The notes under the pieces are model-generated. The model made no database searches. It saw only the letters and a list, made by a program, of their open reading frames with translations, and was not told the origin of the DNA. Shown piece by piece: positions 15,013 to 24,358 of a DNA stretch of 64,000 bases. The position numbers and the translations under genes were made by a program. Position 1 is the stretch's first letter. Each line of letters begins with the position of its first letter. This DNA is from Streptomyces sedi (GTDB taxonomy: Bacteria; Actinomycetota; Actinomycetes; Streptomycetales; Streptomycetaceae): NCBI RefSeq assembly GCF_006335015.1, contig NZ_VDGT01000024.1, positions 1-64,000 of the forward strand, given 5' to 3'.

Positions 15013-15492
15013 ATGCGTCAGCCGCGGGATCACCGCTACTCGGTCGGGGTCGCCTGGACGGGCAACACCGGTGAGGGGACCGCCGGCTACCGGGGGTTCG
15101 CGCGCGACCACCGGGTGGTCGTCGCCGACAAGCCGGTGATCGAGGCCAGCGCCGACCCCGCCTTCGTCGGCGACCCGGCCCGTTGGAACCCGGAGGAGCT
15201 GCTGGTCGCCTCGCTCGCCCAGTGCCACATGCTGACCTATCTCGCCCGGTGCTCGCTGCGCCGGGTCAGGGTGGTCGCCTACCGGGACGCGGCCGAGGGG
15301 CTGATGCGGGAGTCCGGCGGGGTGGGGGAGTTCGTCGAGGTGACGCTGAACCCGGTCGTCGAGGTGGCCGACGCCTCCATGATCGATCTGGCCAGCGCGC
15401 TCCACGAGGACGCGCACCGGGACTGCTTCATCGCCCGTTCGGTCTCCTTCCCGGTGCGCCACCTGCCGACGGTCACCGTCGCCGGAAGTTGA
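15013..15492 (+). CDS. OsmC-family peroxide reductase-like protein
   Basis: A 159-residue OsmC/Ohr-superfamily protein. The first redox cysteine is in EELLVASLAQCHMLTYLARC and the second in HRDCFIARSVSFPV, with the family Glu/Arg environment present. Such proteins reduce organic peroxides with a thiol partner in the cytoplasm. ATG follows GGAGG by 5 nt. It stands alone upstream of mfd, and no OhrR-like regulator is adjacent. The sequence fits the YhfA/OsmC-like subgroup better than classical Ohr, so the substrate is uncertain. Confidence 0.85.
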   Translation: MRQPRDHRYSVGVAWTGNTGEGTAGYRGFARDHRVVVADKPVIEASADPAFVGDPARWNPEELLVASLAQCHMLTYLARCSLRRVRVVAYRDAAEGLMRESGGVGEFVEVTLNPVVEVADASMIDLASALHEDAHRDCFIARSVSFPVRHLPTVTVAGS

Positions 15493-15638
15493 TCACCGGG
15501 CCGCACGCGTACCCTGGAAGACCCCCGGCCCGCGGCGCGTGCCGGGTGCTTCGCGTTGCCCCGCGTGCGCGGCTTCCCTGATCGGCTTCCCCGATCGGGC
15601 CGCCGTGGCGGGGCCGGTCAACCGGGATGGAAACCCTC

Positions 15639-18600
15639 ATGAGCCTGCACGGCCTGCTCGACGCCGTCATCCAGGAGCCCGCCCTGGGCGAGGCGGTCGC
15701 CGCCGCCAAGGGCAAGGGCGCCGGACACCTCGACCTGGTGGGTCCGCCCGCCGCCCGCCCGCTCGCCGTCGCCGCGCTCGCCGGTGCCGGCGGGCGGACC
15801 GTGCTGGCGGTCACCGCCACCGGCCGGGAGGCCGAGGACCTGGCGGCGGCGCTGCGCTCGCTGCTGCCGCCGGACAGCGTCGTCGAGTTCCCCTCCTGGG
15901 AGACGCTGCCGCACGAGCGGCTCTCCCCGCGCGCCGACACCGTCGGCCGCCGGCTCGCCGTGCTGCGCCGGCTGGCGCACCCCAGGGCCGACGACCCGGG
16001 CGCCGGCCCGGTCTCCGTCGTCGTCGCCCCGGTGCGCTCCGTGCTCCAGCCGCAGGTCGCGGGGCTGGGCGACCTGGAGCCCGTGGCCCTGCGCAACGGC
16101 CAGAGCGCCGACCTCTCCGAGGTGACCGAGGCGCTGGCCGCCGCCGCCTACACGCGGGTCGAGCTGGTCGAGAAGCGCGGCGAGTTCGCGGTGCGCGGCG
16201 GCATCCTCGACGTCTTCCCGCCCACCGAGGAGCACCCGCTGCGGGTGGAGTTCTGGGGCGACGACGTGGAGGAGGTCCGCTACTTCAAGGTGGCCGACCA
16301 GCGTTCCCTTGAGGTCGCCGAGCACGGACTGTGGGCGCCGCCCTGCCGCGAGCTGCTGCTGACCGCCTCGGTGCGGGAGCGCGCCGCCGAGCTGGCCGAG
16401 GCCCACCCGGAGCTGGACGAGCTGCTGGGCAGGATCGCCGAGGGCGTCGCCGTCGAGGGCATGGAGTCGCTGGCGCCGGTGCTGGTCGACCGGATGGAGC
16501 TGCTGCTCGACGTGCTGCCCGCCCAGAGCACGGTGATGCTCTGCGACCCGGAGCGCATCCGTTCCCGCGCCGCCGACCTGGTGGCCACCAGCCAGGAGTT
16601 CCTCCAGGCGTCCTGGGCCGCCGCCGCGATGGTGGCCAGCGGCGAGGCGCCCATCGACGTGGGCGCCGCCAGCCTGCGCGGCCTGGCCGAGGTGCGCGAG
16701 CACGCCGGCGAGCTGGGGCTGCCCTGGTGGTCGGTCTCGCCGTTCTCGCCCGACGAGGAGCTGGACCCGGAGACCGTGCGGCTCGGGCTGCGCGCGCCCG
16801 AGACCTACCGGGGCGACATCTCCCGCGCGCTCGCCGACACCAAGGGGTGGCTGGCCGACGGCTGGCGCGTCGTCTATCTCACCGAGGCCCAGGGGCCGGC
16901 GGCCCGCACGGTCGAGGTGCTGGGCGGCGAGGGTGTCGCGGCCCGGCTCGACCCGAGCCTGACCGGCGAGATCGCGCCCTCCGTCGTCCATGTCTCGTGC
17001 GGCGCGCTGGAGCACGGCTTCCTGGCGCCCGAGGTGCGGCTCGTGGTGCTCACCGAGACCGACCTCACGGGCCAGCGCGCCGCGGGGCGCGAGGGCGCGC
17101 GGATGCCGGCCCGCCGGCGCAAGGCGCTGGACCCGTTGACGCTGGAGACGGGCGACCACATCGTCCACGAGCAGCACGGCGTCGGCCGCTACATCGAGAT
17201 GGTGCAGCGCACGGTGCAGGGCGCGACCCGCGAGTACCTGCTGGTCGAGTACGCGCCGGCGAAGCGGGGGCAGCCGGGCGACCGGCTCTTCGTCCCGACC
17301 GACCAGCTGGACCAGGTGACCAAGTACGTCGGTGGCGAGGCCCCGACGCTGCACCGGCTCGGCGGCGCCGACTGGACCAAGACCAAGGCGAGGGCGCGCA
17401 AGGCGGTCAAGGAGATCGCCGCCGACCTGATCAAGCTCTACTCGGCGCGGATGGCCGCCCCCGGGCACGCGTTCGGCGGGGACAGCCCCTGGCAGCGCGA
17501 GCTGGAGGACGCGTTCCCCTACGCCGAGACCCCGGACCAGCTGACCACCATCGGCGAGGTCAAGGAGGACATGGAACGTTCCGTCCCCATGGACCGGCTG
17601 ATCTGCGGCGACGTCGGCTACGGCAAGACGGAGATCGCGGTGCGCGCCGCGTTCAAGGCCGTGCAGGACGGCAAGCAGGTCGCGGTGCTGGTGCCGACGA
17701 CGCTGCTGGTGCAGCAGCACTTCGGCACCTTCTCGGAGCGCTACGCGCAGTTCCCGGTGAAGGTGCGCCCGTTGAGCCGCTTCCAGTCCGAGTCCGACGC
17801 GCGGGCCACCCTGGAGGGGCTGGCGGACGGCGCGGTGGACGTGGTGATCGGCACGCACCGGCTGTTCTCGTCCGAGGTGAAGTTCAAGGACCTCGGCCTG
17901 GTGATCGTGGACGAGGAGCAGCGGTTCGGTGTCGAGCACAAGGAGCAGCTGAAGAAGCTGCGGGCCAACGTCGACGTGCTGACGATGTCGGCGACACCGA
18001 TCCCCAGGACGTTGGAGATGGCGGTCACCGGCATCAGGGAGATGTCGACGATCACCACCCCGCCCGAGGAGCGGCACCCCGTGCTGACCTTCGTCGGCCC
18101 CTACGAGGAGCGGCAGATCGGCGCGGCGATCCGCCGCGAGCTGCTGCGCGAGGGGCAGGTCTTCTACATCCACAACCGCGTCGACTCCATCGACCGCGTC
18201 GCCGCCCGGCTCCGCCAGATCGTGCCGGAGGCGCGGATCGCCACCGCCCACGGGCAGATGGGGGAGACGGCGCTGGAGCGGGTCGTCGTCGACTTCTGGG
18301 AGAAGCGGTTCGACGTGCTGGTCTCCACGACGATCGTGGAGTCGGGGATCGACATCTCCAACGCCAACACCCTGATCGTGGAGCGCGGCGACACCTTCGG
18401 CCTCTCCCAGCTGCACCAGCTGCGCGGCCGGGTGGGCCGGGGCAGGGAACGCGGCTACGCCTACTTCCTGTACCCGCCGGAGAAGCCGCTGACGGAGACG
18501 GCGCACGAGCGGCTGGCGACCATCGCGCAGCACACCGAGATGGGCGCCGGCATGTACGTGGCGATGAAGGACCTGGAGATCAGGGGCGCGGGCAACCTGC

Positions 18601-19181
18601 TCGGCGGCGAGCAGTCGGGCCACATCGCCGGGGTCGGCTTCGACCTGTACGTGCGGATGGTGGGCGAGGCGGTCGCCGACTACCGGGCGGCGCTGGAGTC
18701 CGGCGGGGAGGCGGAGGAGACGCTGCTTGAGGTGAAGATCGAGCTGCCGGTCGACGCCCATGTGCCGCACGACTACGCGCCGGGCGAGCGGCTGCGGCTC
18801 CAGGCGTACCGCTCGATCGCCGCCGCCAGCACGGAGGAGGACATCCGCGCGGTCCGCGAGGAGCTGGCCGACCGCTACGGCCCGCTGCCGGAGCCGGTGG
18901 AGAACCTGCTGCTGGTGGCGGGGTTGAGGATGCTGGCCAGGTCGTGCGGCGTGGGCGACGTGACGCTCCAGGGCAGCAGGATCAGGTTCTCGCCCGTGGA
19001 GCTGCGGGAGTCCCAGGAGCTGCGGCTGAAGCGGCTGCACCCGGGCTCGGTGGTGAAGGCGGCGAGCCGGCAGGTGCTGGTGCCGAGGCCGACGACGGCG
19101 CGGGTGGGCGGCAAGCCGCTGACGGGGCGGGAACTGCTGGCGTGGACCGGGGAGTTCCTCACCACGATCCTGGGGAGCTGA
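15639..19181 (+). CDS. mfd: transcription-repair coupling factor Mfd
   Basis: A 1180-residue ATP-dependent DNA translocase that removes stalled RNA polymerase and recruits UvrA. The N-terminal UvrB-like domain (about 1-330) precedes the RNA polymerase interaction module (GDHIVHEQHGVGRYIEM, about 505-570). The SF2 motor follows, with Walker A GDVGYGKTEIAV, VIVDEEQRFG as motif II, MSATPIPRTLEM as motif III and QLRGRVGRG as motif VI. The C-terminal TRCF domain ends the protein. The ATG at 15639 (MSLHGLLDAV) is the family start; 15627 adds four residues. Length is normal for actinobacteria. Confidence 0.96.
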   Translation: MSLHGLLDAVIQEPALGEAVAAAKGKGAGHLDLVGPPAARPLAVAALAGAGGRTVLAVTATGREAEDLAAALRSLLPPDSVVEFPSWETLPHERLSPRADTVGRRLAVLRRLAHPRADDPGAGPVSVVVAPVRSVLQPQVAGLGDLEPVALRNGQSADLSEVTEALAAAAYTRVELVEKRGEFAVRGGILDVFPPTEEHPLRVEFWGDDVEEVRYFKVADQRSLEVAEHGLWAPPCRELLLTASVRERAAELAEAHPELDELLGRIAEGVAVEGMESLAPVLVDRMELLLDVLPAQSTVMLCDPERIRSRAADLVATSQEFLQASWAAAAMVASGEAPIDVGAASLRGLAEVREHAGELGLPWWSVSPFSPDEELDPETVRLGLRAPETYRGDISRALADTKGWLADGWRVVYLTEAQGPAARTVEVLGGEGVAARLDPSLTGEIAPSVVHVSCGALEHGFLAPEVRLVVLTETDLTGQRAAGREGARMPARRRKALDPLTLETGDHIVHEQHGVGRYIEMVQRTVQGATREYLLVEYAPAKRGQPGDRLFVPTDQLDQVTKYVGGEAPTLHRLGGADWTKTKARARKAVKEIAADLIKLYSARMAAPGHAFGGDSPWQRELEDAFPYAETPDQLTTIGEVKEDMERSVPMDRLICGDVGYGKTEIAVRAAFKAVQDGKQVAVLVPTTLLVQQHFGTFSERYAQFPVKVRPLSRFQSESDARATLEGLADGAVDVVIGTHRLFSSEVKFKDLGLVIVDEEQRFGVEHKEQLKKLRANVDVLTMSATPIPRTLEMAVTGIREMSTITTPPEERHPVLTFVGPYEERQIGAAIRRELLREGQVFYIHNRVDSIDRVAARLRQIVPEARIATAHGQMGETALERVVVDFWEKRFDVLVSTTIVESGIDISNANTLIVERGDTFGLSQLHQLRGRVGRGRERGYAYFLYPPEKPLTETAHERLATIAQHTEMGAGMYVAMKDLEIRGAGNLLGGEQSGHIAGVGFDLYVRMVGEAVADYRAALESGGEAEETLLEVKIELPVDAHVPHDYAPGERLRLQAYRSIAAASTEEDIRAVREELADRYGPLPEPVENLLLVAGLRMLARSCGVGDVTLQGSRIRFSPVELRESQELRLKRLHPGSVVKAASRQVLVPRPTTARVGGKPLTGRELLAWTGEFLTTILGS

Positions 19182-19212
19182 CCGGCCGGGGGCCCGCCGC
19201 GAGAGGGGTGGG

Positions 19213-19284
19213 CTCCCCCGCCAGGACTCGAACCTGGACACTACGAGTCAAAGTCGTATGTGCTGCCAATTACACCACGGGGGA
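19213..19284 (-). tRNA. tRNA-Gln (anticodon UUG)
   Basis: A 72-nt cloverleaf on the minus strand: acceptor TCCCCCG/CGGGGGA, anticodon stem TACGA/TCGTA around CTTTGAC with TTG, and TTCGAGTC in the T loop. CCA is not encoded. No integrase or duplicated 3' end is nearby, so it is not in use as an attachment site here. Confidence 0.95.
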
Positions 19285-19523
19285 AGGCATCCACCGGGCG
19301 GCCCGATGACCGGCCGTCCGATCGACCCCCACACTATGCCAGCCCGCGCCCGGCGTCGCGACGTCATACCCCCTATCCTGGCGGAGGAGCCGGCCCGTAT
19401 GTCACGGCCGGCCCGGGGAGGTGGGGCCCTCCCCAGCCAACCGCGGCGCCGCCGCCAACGGTCCCTGCTCGTGATCACGACGCCCGCGCACCCGGGCGCC
19501 GGTCGACGTGTGGGGAGTGAGCG

Positions 19524-20057
19524 ATGACGGCCGACGGACGTGGCCACCGGGACGTCGAACCCGAGCCGATCGACCCCGACCTGCCACCCGAGCCCGGCCC
19601 CGGACGCGCACCCGTCCGCCCGCGCGCCGAGGCGCTCACACTGGCGGCCGTCGCCGCCGGCGGCGCGCTGGGCGCGCTGGCCCGGTACGGCGCCGCGCTG
19701 CGCTGGCCGACGCGCCCCGGCGCGTTCCCGTGGACGACGGTCGGCGTCAACGTCCTGGGATGCCTGCTGATCGGCGTGCTGCTGGTCGTGCTGACGGAGG
19801 CCGTCACGGCCCGCCCGCTGCTGCGCCCGTTCCTCGGCACCGGGGTGCTCGGCGGCTTCACCACGCTCTCCACCTACGCCGTGGACGTCGAGACGCTCTG
19901 GCGCGAGGGGCGCGCGGCGGCCGGCTTCGCGCTGCTGGGCGCGACCGCGATGCTCGCGATGCTCGCGGTGACCCTGGGCGCCTGGGGCACGCGCCGGGCG
20001 CTGCGCCCGATGCTCGCCCGCGGGGGCGCGCGCCCCGGCGCGGGGCGGCGGTCATGA
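19524..20057 (+). CDS. crcB1: fluoride ion channel subunit CrcB/Fluc, first copy
   Basis: A 177-residue membrane protein. A hydrophilic proline-rich N-terminal tail of about 35 residues precedes the four-helix Fluc core: GGALGALARYGAAL, TVGVNVLGCLLIGVLL with the pore Asn, TGVLGGFTTLSTYAVD with the Phe/Thr/Ser fluoride track, and a last helix near MLAVTLGAW. Fluc dimers export toxic fluoride. A GGGGAG site precedes the ATG. The stop overlaps the second copy by 4 bp, as expected for a heterodimeric pair. Confidence 0.9.
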   Translation: MTADGRGHRDVEPEPIDPDLPPEPGPGRAPVRPRAEALTLAAVAAGGALGALARYGAALRWPTRPGAFPWTTVGVNVLGCLLIGVLLVVLTEAVTARPLLRPFLGTGVLGGFTTLSTYAVDVETLWREGRAAAGFALLGATAMLAMLAVTLGAWGTRRALRPMLARGGARPGAGRRS

Positions 20058-20431
20058 GCGGCTGGGCCCTGGTCGCCGCCGGCGGCGCGGTGGGCGCCGC
20101 GCTGCGCTACGCCGTGGACCGGGGGCTGCGGCTGTGGCACGACGGTCCTTTCCCCTGGGGCACGTTGCTCGTCAACCTGCTCGGCTCGCTGACCCTGGGC
20201 GCGCTCACCGGCGCCCTGTGGGCCGGCGCGGCCGGGGAACGGCTCGGGCTGCTGCTGGGCACCGGCCTCTGCGGGGCGCTGACCACCTGGTCGACGTTCT
20301 CCTACGAGACGCTGCGGCTGGCGGAGACCGGCCGCTGGCCGGCGGCGACCGGCAACGTGCTGGCGTCGGTCGGCGGCGGGGTCGCCGCCGCCTGGGCGGG
20401 CCACGCGCTGGCGGTGTCGTGGTGGGGGTGA
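20054..20431 (+). CDS. crcB2: fluoride ion channel subunit CrcB/Fluc, second copy
   Basis: A 125-residue four-helix protein starting at ATG 20054 inside the stop region of crcB1. Conserved segments are GGAVGAALRYAVD, TLLVNLLGSLTLG and GTGLCGALTTWSTFSYET. Paired crcB genes in Gram-positive bacteria encode the two halves of an antiparallel heterodimeric channel, so neither is probably sufficient alone. I looked for a crcB-type fluoride riboswitch upstream of the pair and saw none. Confidence 0.9.
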   Translation: MSGWALVAAGGAVGAALRYAVDRGLRLWHDGPFPWGTLLVNLLGSLTLGALTGALWAGAAGERLGLLLGTGLCGALTTWSTFSYETLRLAETGRWPAATGNVLASVGGGVAAAWAGHALAVSWWG

Positions 20432-20518
20432 ACTCCGGGGCTCCGGGGCCGCGATCCGCCGCCGGCCGGGCGGCGCCCGACGGGGAAGAGGCCCGCCCGC
20501 GCCCGTAGTCTGGTCGTC

Positions 20519-21901
20519 ATGGATGCGAAGGGGGCACCCACGGCGGGGGAGGAATTCCGCCTGCTGTGGTGGACGCGGCGGCGCAGCGTGGCGCTGGACG
20601 CGGGACTCGCACTGCTGTCGGCGGTGGAGTGCGGGTCGCAGGGGGTGGGATTCGCCGGCCAGACCGGGCTGCCGGTCGCGCTGGTGGTGGTGCCGGGGGT
20701 GCTGGCCGGGCTGTCCCTGCTGGTGCGCAGGCGCTGGCCGCTGGCCGTCATTCTGATCTCGATCGCCGTGCTGCCGGCCAACATGGGCGTGATGCTGGCG
20801 CTGGTCGGCCTCTACACGCTGGCCACCACGGACGCGCCGCGCCGGGTGATCGCCGCGCTGGCCTCGATGGAGGGCCTGGGCACGATCATCGTCACCTATC
20901 TGATGCTGGACACCGACCCCGGCATCAGGGAGCAGGACTTCCCCGCCTGGTTCAGGCCACTGGTCGCGTTGCTCTTCGGCATCGCCTCGGTGGTGCCGCC
21001 GGTACTGCTGGGGATGTATGTCCGGGCCAGACGGCGGCTCGTGGAGACGCTGCGCGACCGGGCGCTCGGCCTGGAGCGCGAGCTGGGGCTGCTGGCCGAT
21101 CGGGCCGAGGAGCGCGCCGAGTGGGCGCGGAGCGAGGAACGCCGGCGGATCGCCAGGGAGATGCACGACGTCGTGGCGCACCGGGTGAGCCTGATGGTGG
21201 TGCACGCGGCGGCCGTGCAGGCGGTGGCGCCCAAGGACCCGGAGAAGGCCGCGCGGAACGCCGCGCTCATCGGCGACATGGGCCGCCAGGCGCTGACGGA
21301 GCTGCGGACCATGCTGGGCGTGCTGCGCTCGGCGCCGGTGGTGCCGGACCGTTCCTCGGAGTCCTCCCGGGCCTCGTCCCGGCTGGCCGAGATCGCCTCG
21401 GGACAGGGCCGCGAGGCGCATGACGGCGCGGAGCCCGCGCCGGGCGGCGAGACGCCGGCCGCCCCCGGCCCGAACGGCGACGGGCCCCGGCTGACCGGGC
21501 TGCGGGCGCTGGTCGAGGAGTCCAGGGCGGCGGGGATGCGCGTGGAGCTGGCCGTCGAGGGCGAGCAGCGCGGCTATCCCGAGCAGGTGGAGTCCACCGC
21601 CTACCGGGTCGTCCAGGAGGCGCTGACCAACGTGCACAAGCACGCGGCGGGCGCCGCCGCCTGGGTGCGGCTGGCCCACCGCGAGGGCGAGATCGCCGTC
21701 CAGGTGCGCAACGCGGCGCCCGACGGCGCCGCCCGCCGCCGCGAGGAGGCGATGCTGCCCAGCGGGGGCAACGGCCTGGTCGGGATGCGGGAGCGGGTGA
21801 CGGCGCTCGGCGGCGGCTTCGTCTCGGGCCCGACGGACGAGGGCGGCTTCCGCGTCTCCGCCGTGATCCCGGACCGGCCGGAGGGGCGCCCCGGTGGCTG
21901 A
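20519..21901 (+). CDS. sensor histidine kinase (HisKA_3 type), without adjacent response regulator
   Basis: A 460-residue NarL-partner-type kinase. Five or so membrane helices fill residues about 20-170, followed by a coiled linker. The dimerisation/phosphoacceptor motif is ERRRIAREMHDVVAHRVSLM with His216, and an HATPase_c domain has its N box in EALTNVHKHA and a G box in GGNGLVGMRERV. A low-complexity Ser/Ala/Gly insert of about 60 residues separates kinase and ATPase halves. No response regulator gene follows; instead the stop overlaps the P450 start by 8 bp. It may pair with a regulator elsewhere on the chromosome. Confidence 0.88.
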   Translation: MDAKGAPTAGEEFRLLWWTRRRSVALDAGLALLSAVECGSQGVGFAGQTGLPVALVVVPGVLAGLSLLVRRRWPLAVILISIAVLPANMGVMLALVGLYTLATTDAPRRVIAALASMEGLGTIIVTYLMLDTDPGIREQDFPAWFRPLVALLFGIASVVPPVLLGMYVRARRRLVETLRDRALGLERELGLLADRAEERAEWARSEERRRIAREMHDVVAHRVSLMVVHAAAVQAVAPKDPEKAARNAALIGDMGRQALTELRTMLGVLRSAPVVPDRSSESSRASSRLAEIASGQGREAHDGAEPAPGGETPAAPGPNGDGPRLTGLRALVEESRAAGMRVELAVEGEQRGYPEQVESTAYRVVQEALTNVHKHAAGAAAWVRLAHREGEIAVQVRNAAPDGAARRREEAMLPSGGNGLVGMRERVTALGGGFVSGPTDEGGFRVSAVIPDRPEGRPGG

Positions 21902-23162
21902 GACCGCGCACGGGGAACGGGCGGCGGAGCCCGGCCTGTTCGGGCCCGGCTTCGTGGCCGACCCGTACCCCGCCTACGCCTGGCTGCGCGCGCACGCGCC
22001 GGTGCACCGCGCGACGCTGCCCAGCGGCGTGGAGGCGTGGCTGGTGACCCGGTACCGGGACGCGCGCGCCGCGCTGGCCGATCCCCGGCTGAGCAAGAAC
22101 CCGTCCCGGCACAGCGCCGACCGCCACGCCTCGGGGCGGGTCGGCATCCCCGGCGAGCGCGGCGCCGGGCTGATGACCCATCTGCTCAACATCGACCCGC
22201 CGGACCACACCAGGCTGCGCCGGCTGGTCTCCCAGGCGTTCACCCCGCGCCGGGTGGCCGCGTTCGAGCCCCGGGTGCGGGAGTTGACCGAGCGGCTGGT
22301 CGACGGCTTCGCGGGGCGTGGCTCCGCCGACCTGATCGACGAGTTCGCCTTCCCGCTGCCGATCTACGCGATCTGCGACCTGCTGGGCGTGCCGGCGGAG
22401 GACCAGGAGGACTTCCGCTCCTGGGCCGGGATGATGCTGCACACCAGCGGGAAGCGCGGCGGCGTGGGGCGCGCGGTGAAGCGGATGCGCGCCTATCTCG
22501 CCGAGCTGATCCACCGGAAGCGCTCCGAGCCGGGCGACGACCTGATATCGGGGCTGATCAGGGCCTCCGACCACGGTGAGCAGCTGACCGAGGACGAGGC
22601 GGCGGCGATGGCGTTCATCCTGCTCTTCGCCGGCTTCGAGACCACGGTCAACCTCATCGGCAACGGCGTTCACACCCTGCTCGGCCATCCCGCCCAACTC
22701 GCCCTGCTCCAGGAGGGGCTGGCGGCCGGCGACGACCGGCTGCTGGCCACCGCCGTGGAGGAACTGCTCCGCTACGACGGGCCGGTCGAGCTGGCGACGT
22801 GGCGGTTCGCCACCGAACCGCTGACCCTGGGCGGCCGTTCGGTGGGCGCGGGGGAGCCGGTGCTGGTGGTGCTGGCCGCCGCGGACCGGGACCCGGAGCG
22901 CTTCGCGGAGCCGGACACCCTGGACCTGACCCGAAGTGACAACCCTCACCTCGGCTACGGCCACGGGGTCCACTACTGCCTGGGCGCGCCCCTGGCCAGG
23001 TCGGAGGCGCGGACGGCGCTGGCCGTGCTGCTGCGGCGCCTGCCGGATCTGCGCCGGGCCGGTGACGCACCGGAGCCGCGCTGGCGCGGTGGGCTGATCA
23101 TGCGTGGACTGCGTTCGCTGCCCGTGGAGTTCACCCCGGAGCGTGTGACGGAACGTCAGTAG
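21894..23162 (+). CDS. cytochrome P450, bacterial class I
   Basis: A 422-residue P450. The I-helix oxygen-binding motif is LFAGFETT (Glu249-Thr250), the K-helix ExxR is EELLR, and the heme loop GYGHGVHYCLGAPLAR carries the proximal Cys362. It lacks a membrane anchor and so needs a separate ferredoxin and reductase, none of which are adjacent. Overlap with the kinase gene implies co-translation. Substrate is unknown; position in the conserved core next to rpf genes argues for a housekeeping-type rather than cluster-specific oxidation. Confidence 0.92.
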   Translation: MAETAHGERAAEPGLFGPGFVADPYPAYAWLRAHAPVHRATLPSGVEAWLVTRYRDARAALADPRLSKNPSRHSADRHASGRVGIPGERGAGLMTHLLNIDPPDHTRLRRLVSQAFTPRRVAAFEPRVRELTERLVDGFAGRGSADLIDEFAFPLPIYAICDLLGVPAEDQEDFRSWAGMMLHTSGKRGGVGRAVKRMRAYLAELIHRKRSEPGDDLISGLIRASDHGEQLTEDEAAAMAFILLFAGFETTVNLIGNGVHTLLGHPAQLALLQEGLAAGDDRLLATAVEELLRYDGPVELATWRFATEPLTLGGRSVGAGEPVLVVLAAADRDPERFAEPDTLDLTRSDNPHLGYGHGVHYCLGAPLARSEARTALAVLLRRLPDLRRAGDAPEPRWRGGLIMRGLRSLPVEFTPERVTERQ

Positions 23163-23265
23163 TGTGATCCGCGCGTGATCTGCGCGGGATCGGCTTGTGA
23201 TCGTGCGGTGCGGACGGCTAGGTTCCCCCTCAACCGCAACAGTGTTCGTTTGGGAGGATCCGCAG

Positions 23266-24258
23266 ATGCGCTCCGGGTCAGGTCGTCATCGTCGCCCACG
23301 GCAGGCTCCTGCCTTCATCGTCGCAGCGGGCGTCACGAGCGCGGGCATCGCCATGCCGCTGCTGAGCGCCGGTTCGGCCTCCGCGGTCAGCGACGACGCG
23401 TGGGACCGCGCGGCGGAGTGCGAGTCGGGCGGGCGGTGGAGCGCCAACGACGGCAACGGGCAGTTCGGCGGCTTCCAGTTGACCCTGGAGCGCTGGGAGC
23501 GGTTCGGCGGGCTTGAGTTCGCGATCCGGCCCGACCTGGCCAGCCGGATGCAGCAGATAGCCGTGGCCGAGCGGATGATGGCCGAGATGGGCCACGGCGC
23601 CCTGCCGGGCTGCGGGGTGACCACCGGGGTCTGGAAGGAGTACCGGCAGGAGCAGCGCGACGAGGGGGACCGCGCCGAGGAGGCCGAGGAGGCCCAGGCC
23701 GAGGAGGAGATCGGCGCCTCGCCCGAGGACTCGTCCGGCGAGGCCGAGGAGGAGCCGGCGGGCGACGGGACGCCCGAGCCCGACCCGGTGGACGAGGCCC
23801 CGGAGGCGGGGGACCAGCCGGACGAGGAGCGCGCCGGTGATCTGCCGGACGAGCGCGAGGAGTCGACGTCCGGCGGCGGGCGCCACCGTGGCGACCCGGA
23901 CCCGGCGGAGTCGGGGACCGGCGAGGACGCCGGGGACGAACGCGCCCAGGACGAGCGCGAGGAGCGCGCCGACGGCGCCGCGGACGAGGACTCCGCCGAG
24001 GAGTCGGGGGACGACCGGCGGCAGGGCGACGGCGAGGGCCGCGGCGACCGGACGGGCGACCGCGCCGACGAGCCGGCGGACGAGGCGGGCGACGGCTACC
24101 GGGTGGTGAAGGGCGACACGCTCTCCCAGATCGCCCTGGACCACAACATTTCGGGCGGATGGCCGGCCCTCTACGGAGGGAACGAAACGGTCATCGGGGG
24201 CGATCCCGACCTCATTCTTCCGGGGCAGCGACTCGACTTGACCGCCAGCGGTCGTTAA
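23266..24258 (+). CDS. resuscitation-promoting factor with acidic linker and LysM
   Basis: A 330-residue exported muralytic protein. A signal peptide (RSGSGRHRRPRQ, hydrophobic core, cleavage after SASA) is followed by the Rpf lysozyme-like domain (DDAWDRAAECESGGRW with catalytic Glu, DGNGQFGGFQLTLERW), about 150 residues of highly charged Asp/Glu/Arg-rich low complexity, and a C-terminal LysM (YRVVKGDTLSQIALDHN, then GGDPDLILPGQRL). It cleaves peptidoglycan during spore germination and growth in known Streptomyces Rpf proteins. GGAGG precedes ATG 23266. From the gene order it is probably the rpfC counterpart beside rpfA, a recollection that needs checking. Confidence 0.88.
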   Translation: MRSGSGRHRRPRQAPAFIVAAGVTSAGIAMPLLSAGSASAVSDDAWDRAAECESGGRWSANDGNGQFGGFQLTLERWERFGGLEFAIRPDLASRMQQIAVAERMMAEMGHGALPGCGVTTGVWKEYRQEQRDEGDRAEEAEEAQAEEEIGASPEDSSGEAEEEPAGDGTPEPDPVDEAPEAGDQPDEERAGDLPDEREESTSGGGRHRGDPDPAESGTGEDAGDERAQDEREERADGAADEDSAEESGDDRRQGDGEGRGDRTGDRADEPADEAGDGYRVVKGDTLSQIALDHNISGGWPALYGGNETVIGGDPDLILPGQRLDLTASGR

Positions 24259-24260
24259 GC

Positions 24261-24294
24261 GGCGCGCGCCGGGCGCTTCTTGGCGACGCGCGCC
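24261..24294 (+). terminator. hairpin after the first Rpf gene
   Basis: An 8-bp GC stem (GGCGCGCG/CGCGCGCC) with an 18-nt loop, just after the Rpf stop. Confidence 0.4.
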
Positions 24295-24358
24295 CCGCCG
24301 TCTGTGTGACGATCCTCTCGGTCCGGGGTGGAGTGCCCCGCTCCTCCCGACTGCCCGT

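Noticed and set aside
19213..19284. tRNA-Gln as phage or ICE attachment site
   Set aside because: No integrase gene and no second copy of its 3' end nearby; neighbours are core genes.
19285..19523. Fluoride (crcB) riboswitch before the channel genes
   Set aside because: I looked for the conserved GGCGAUGG and CUGAUG-type blocks and did not find them; only GC hairpins are present.
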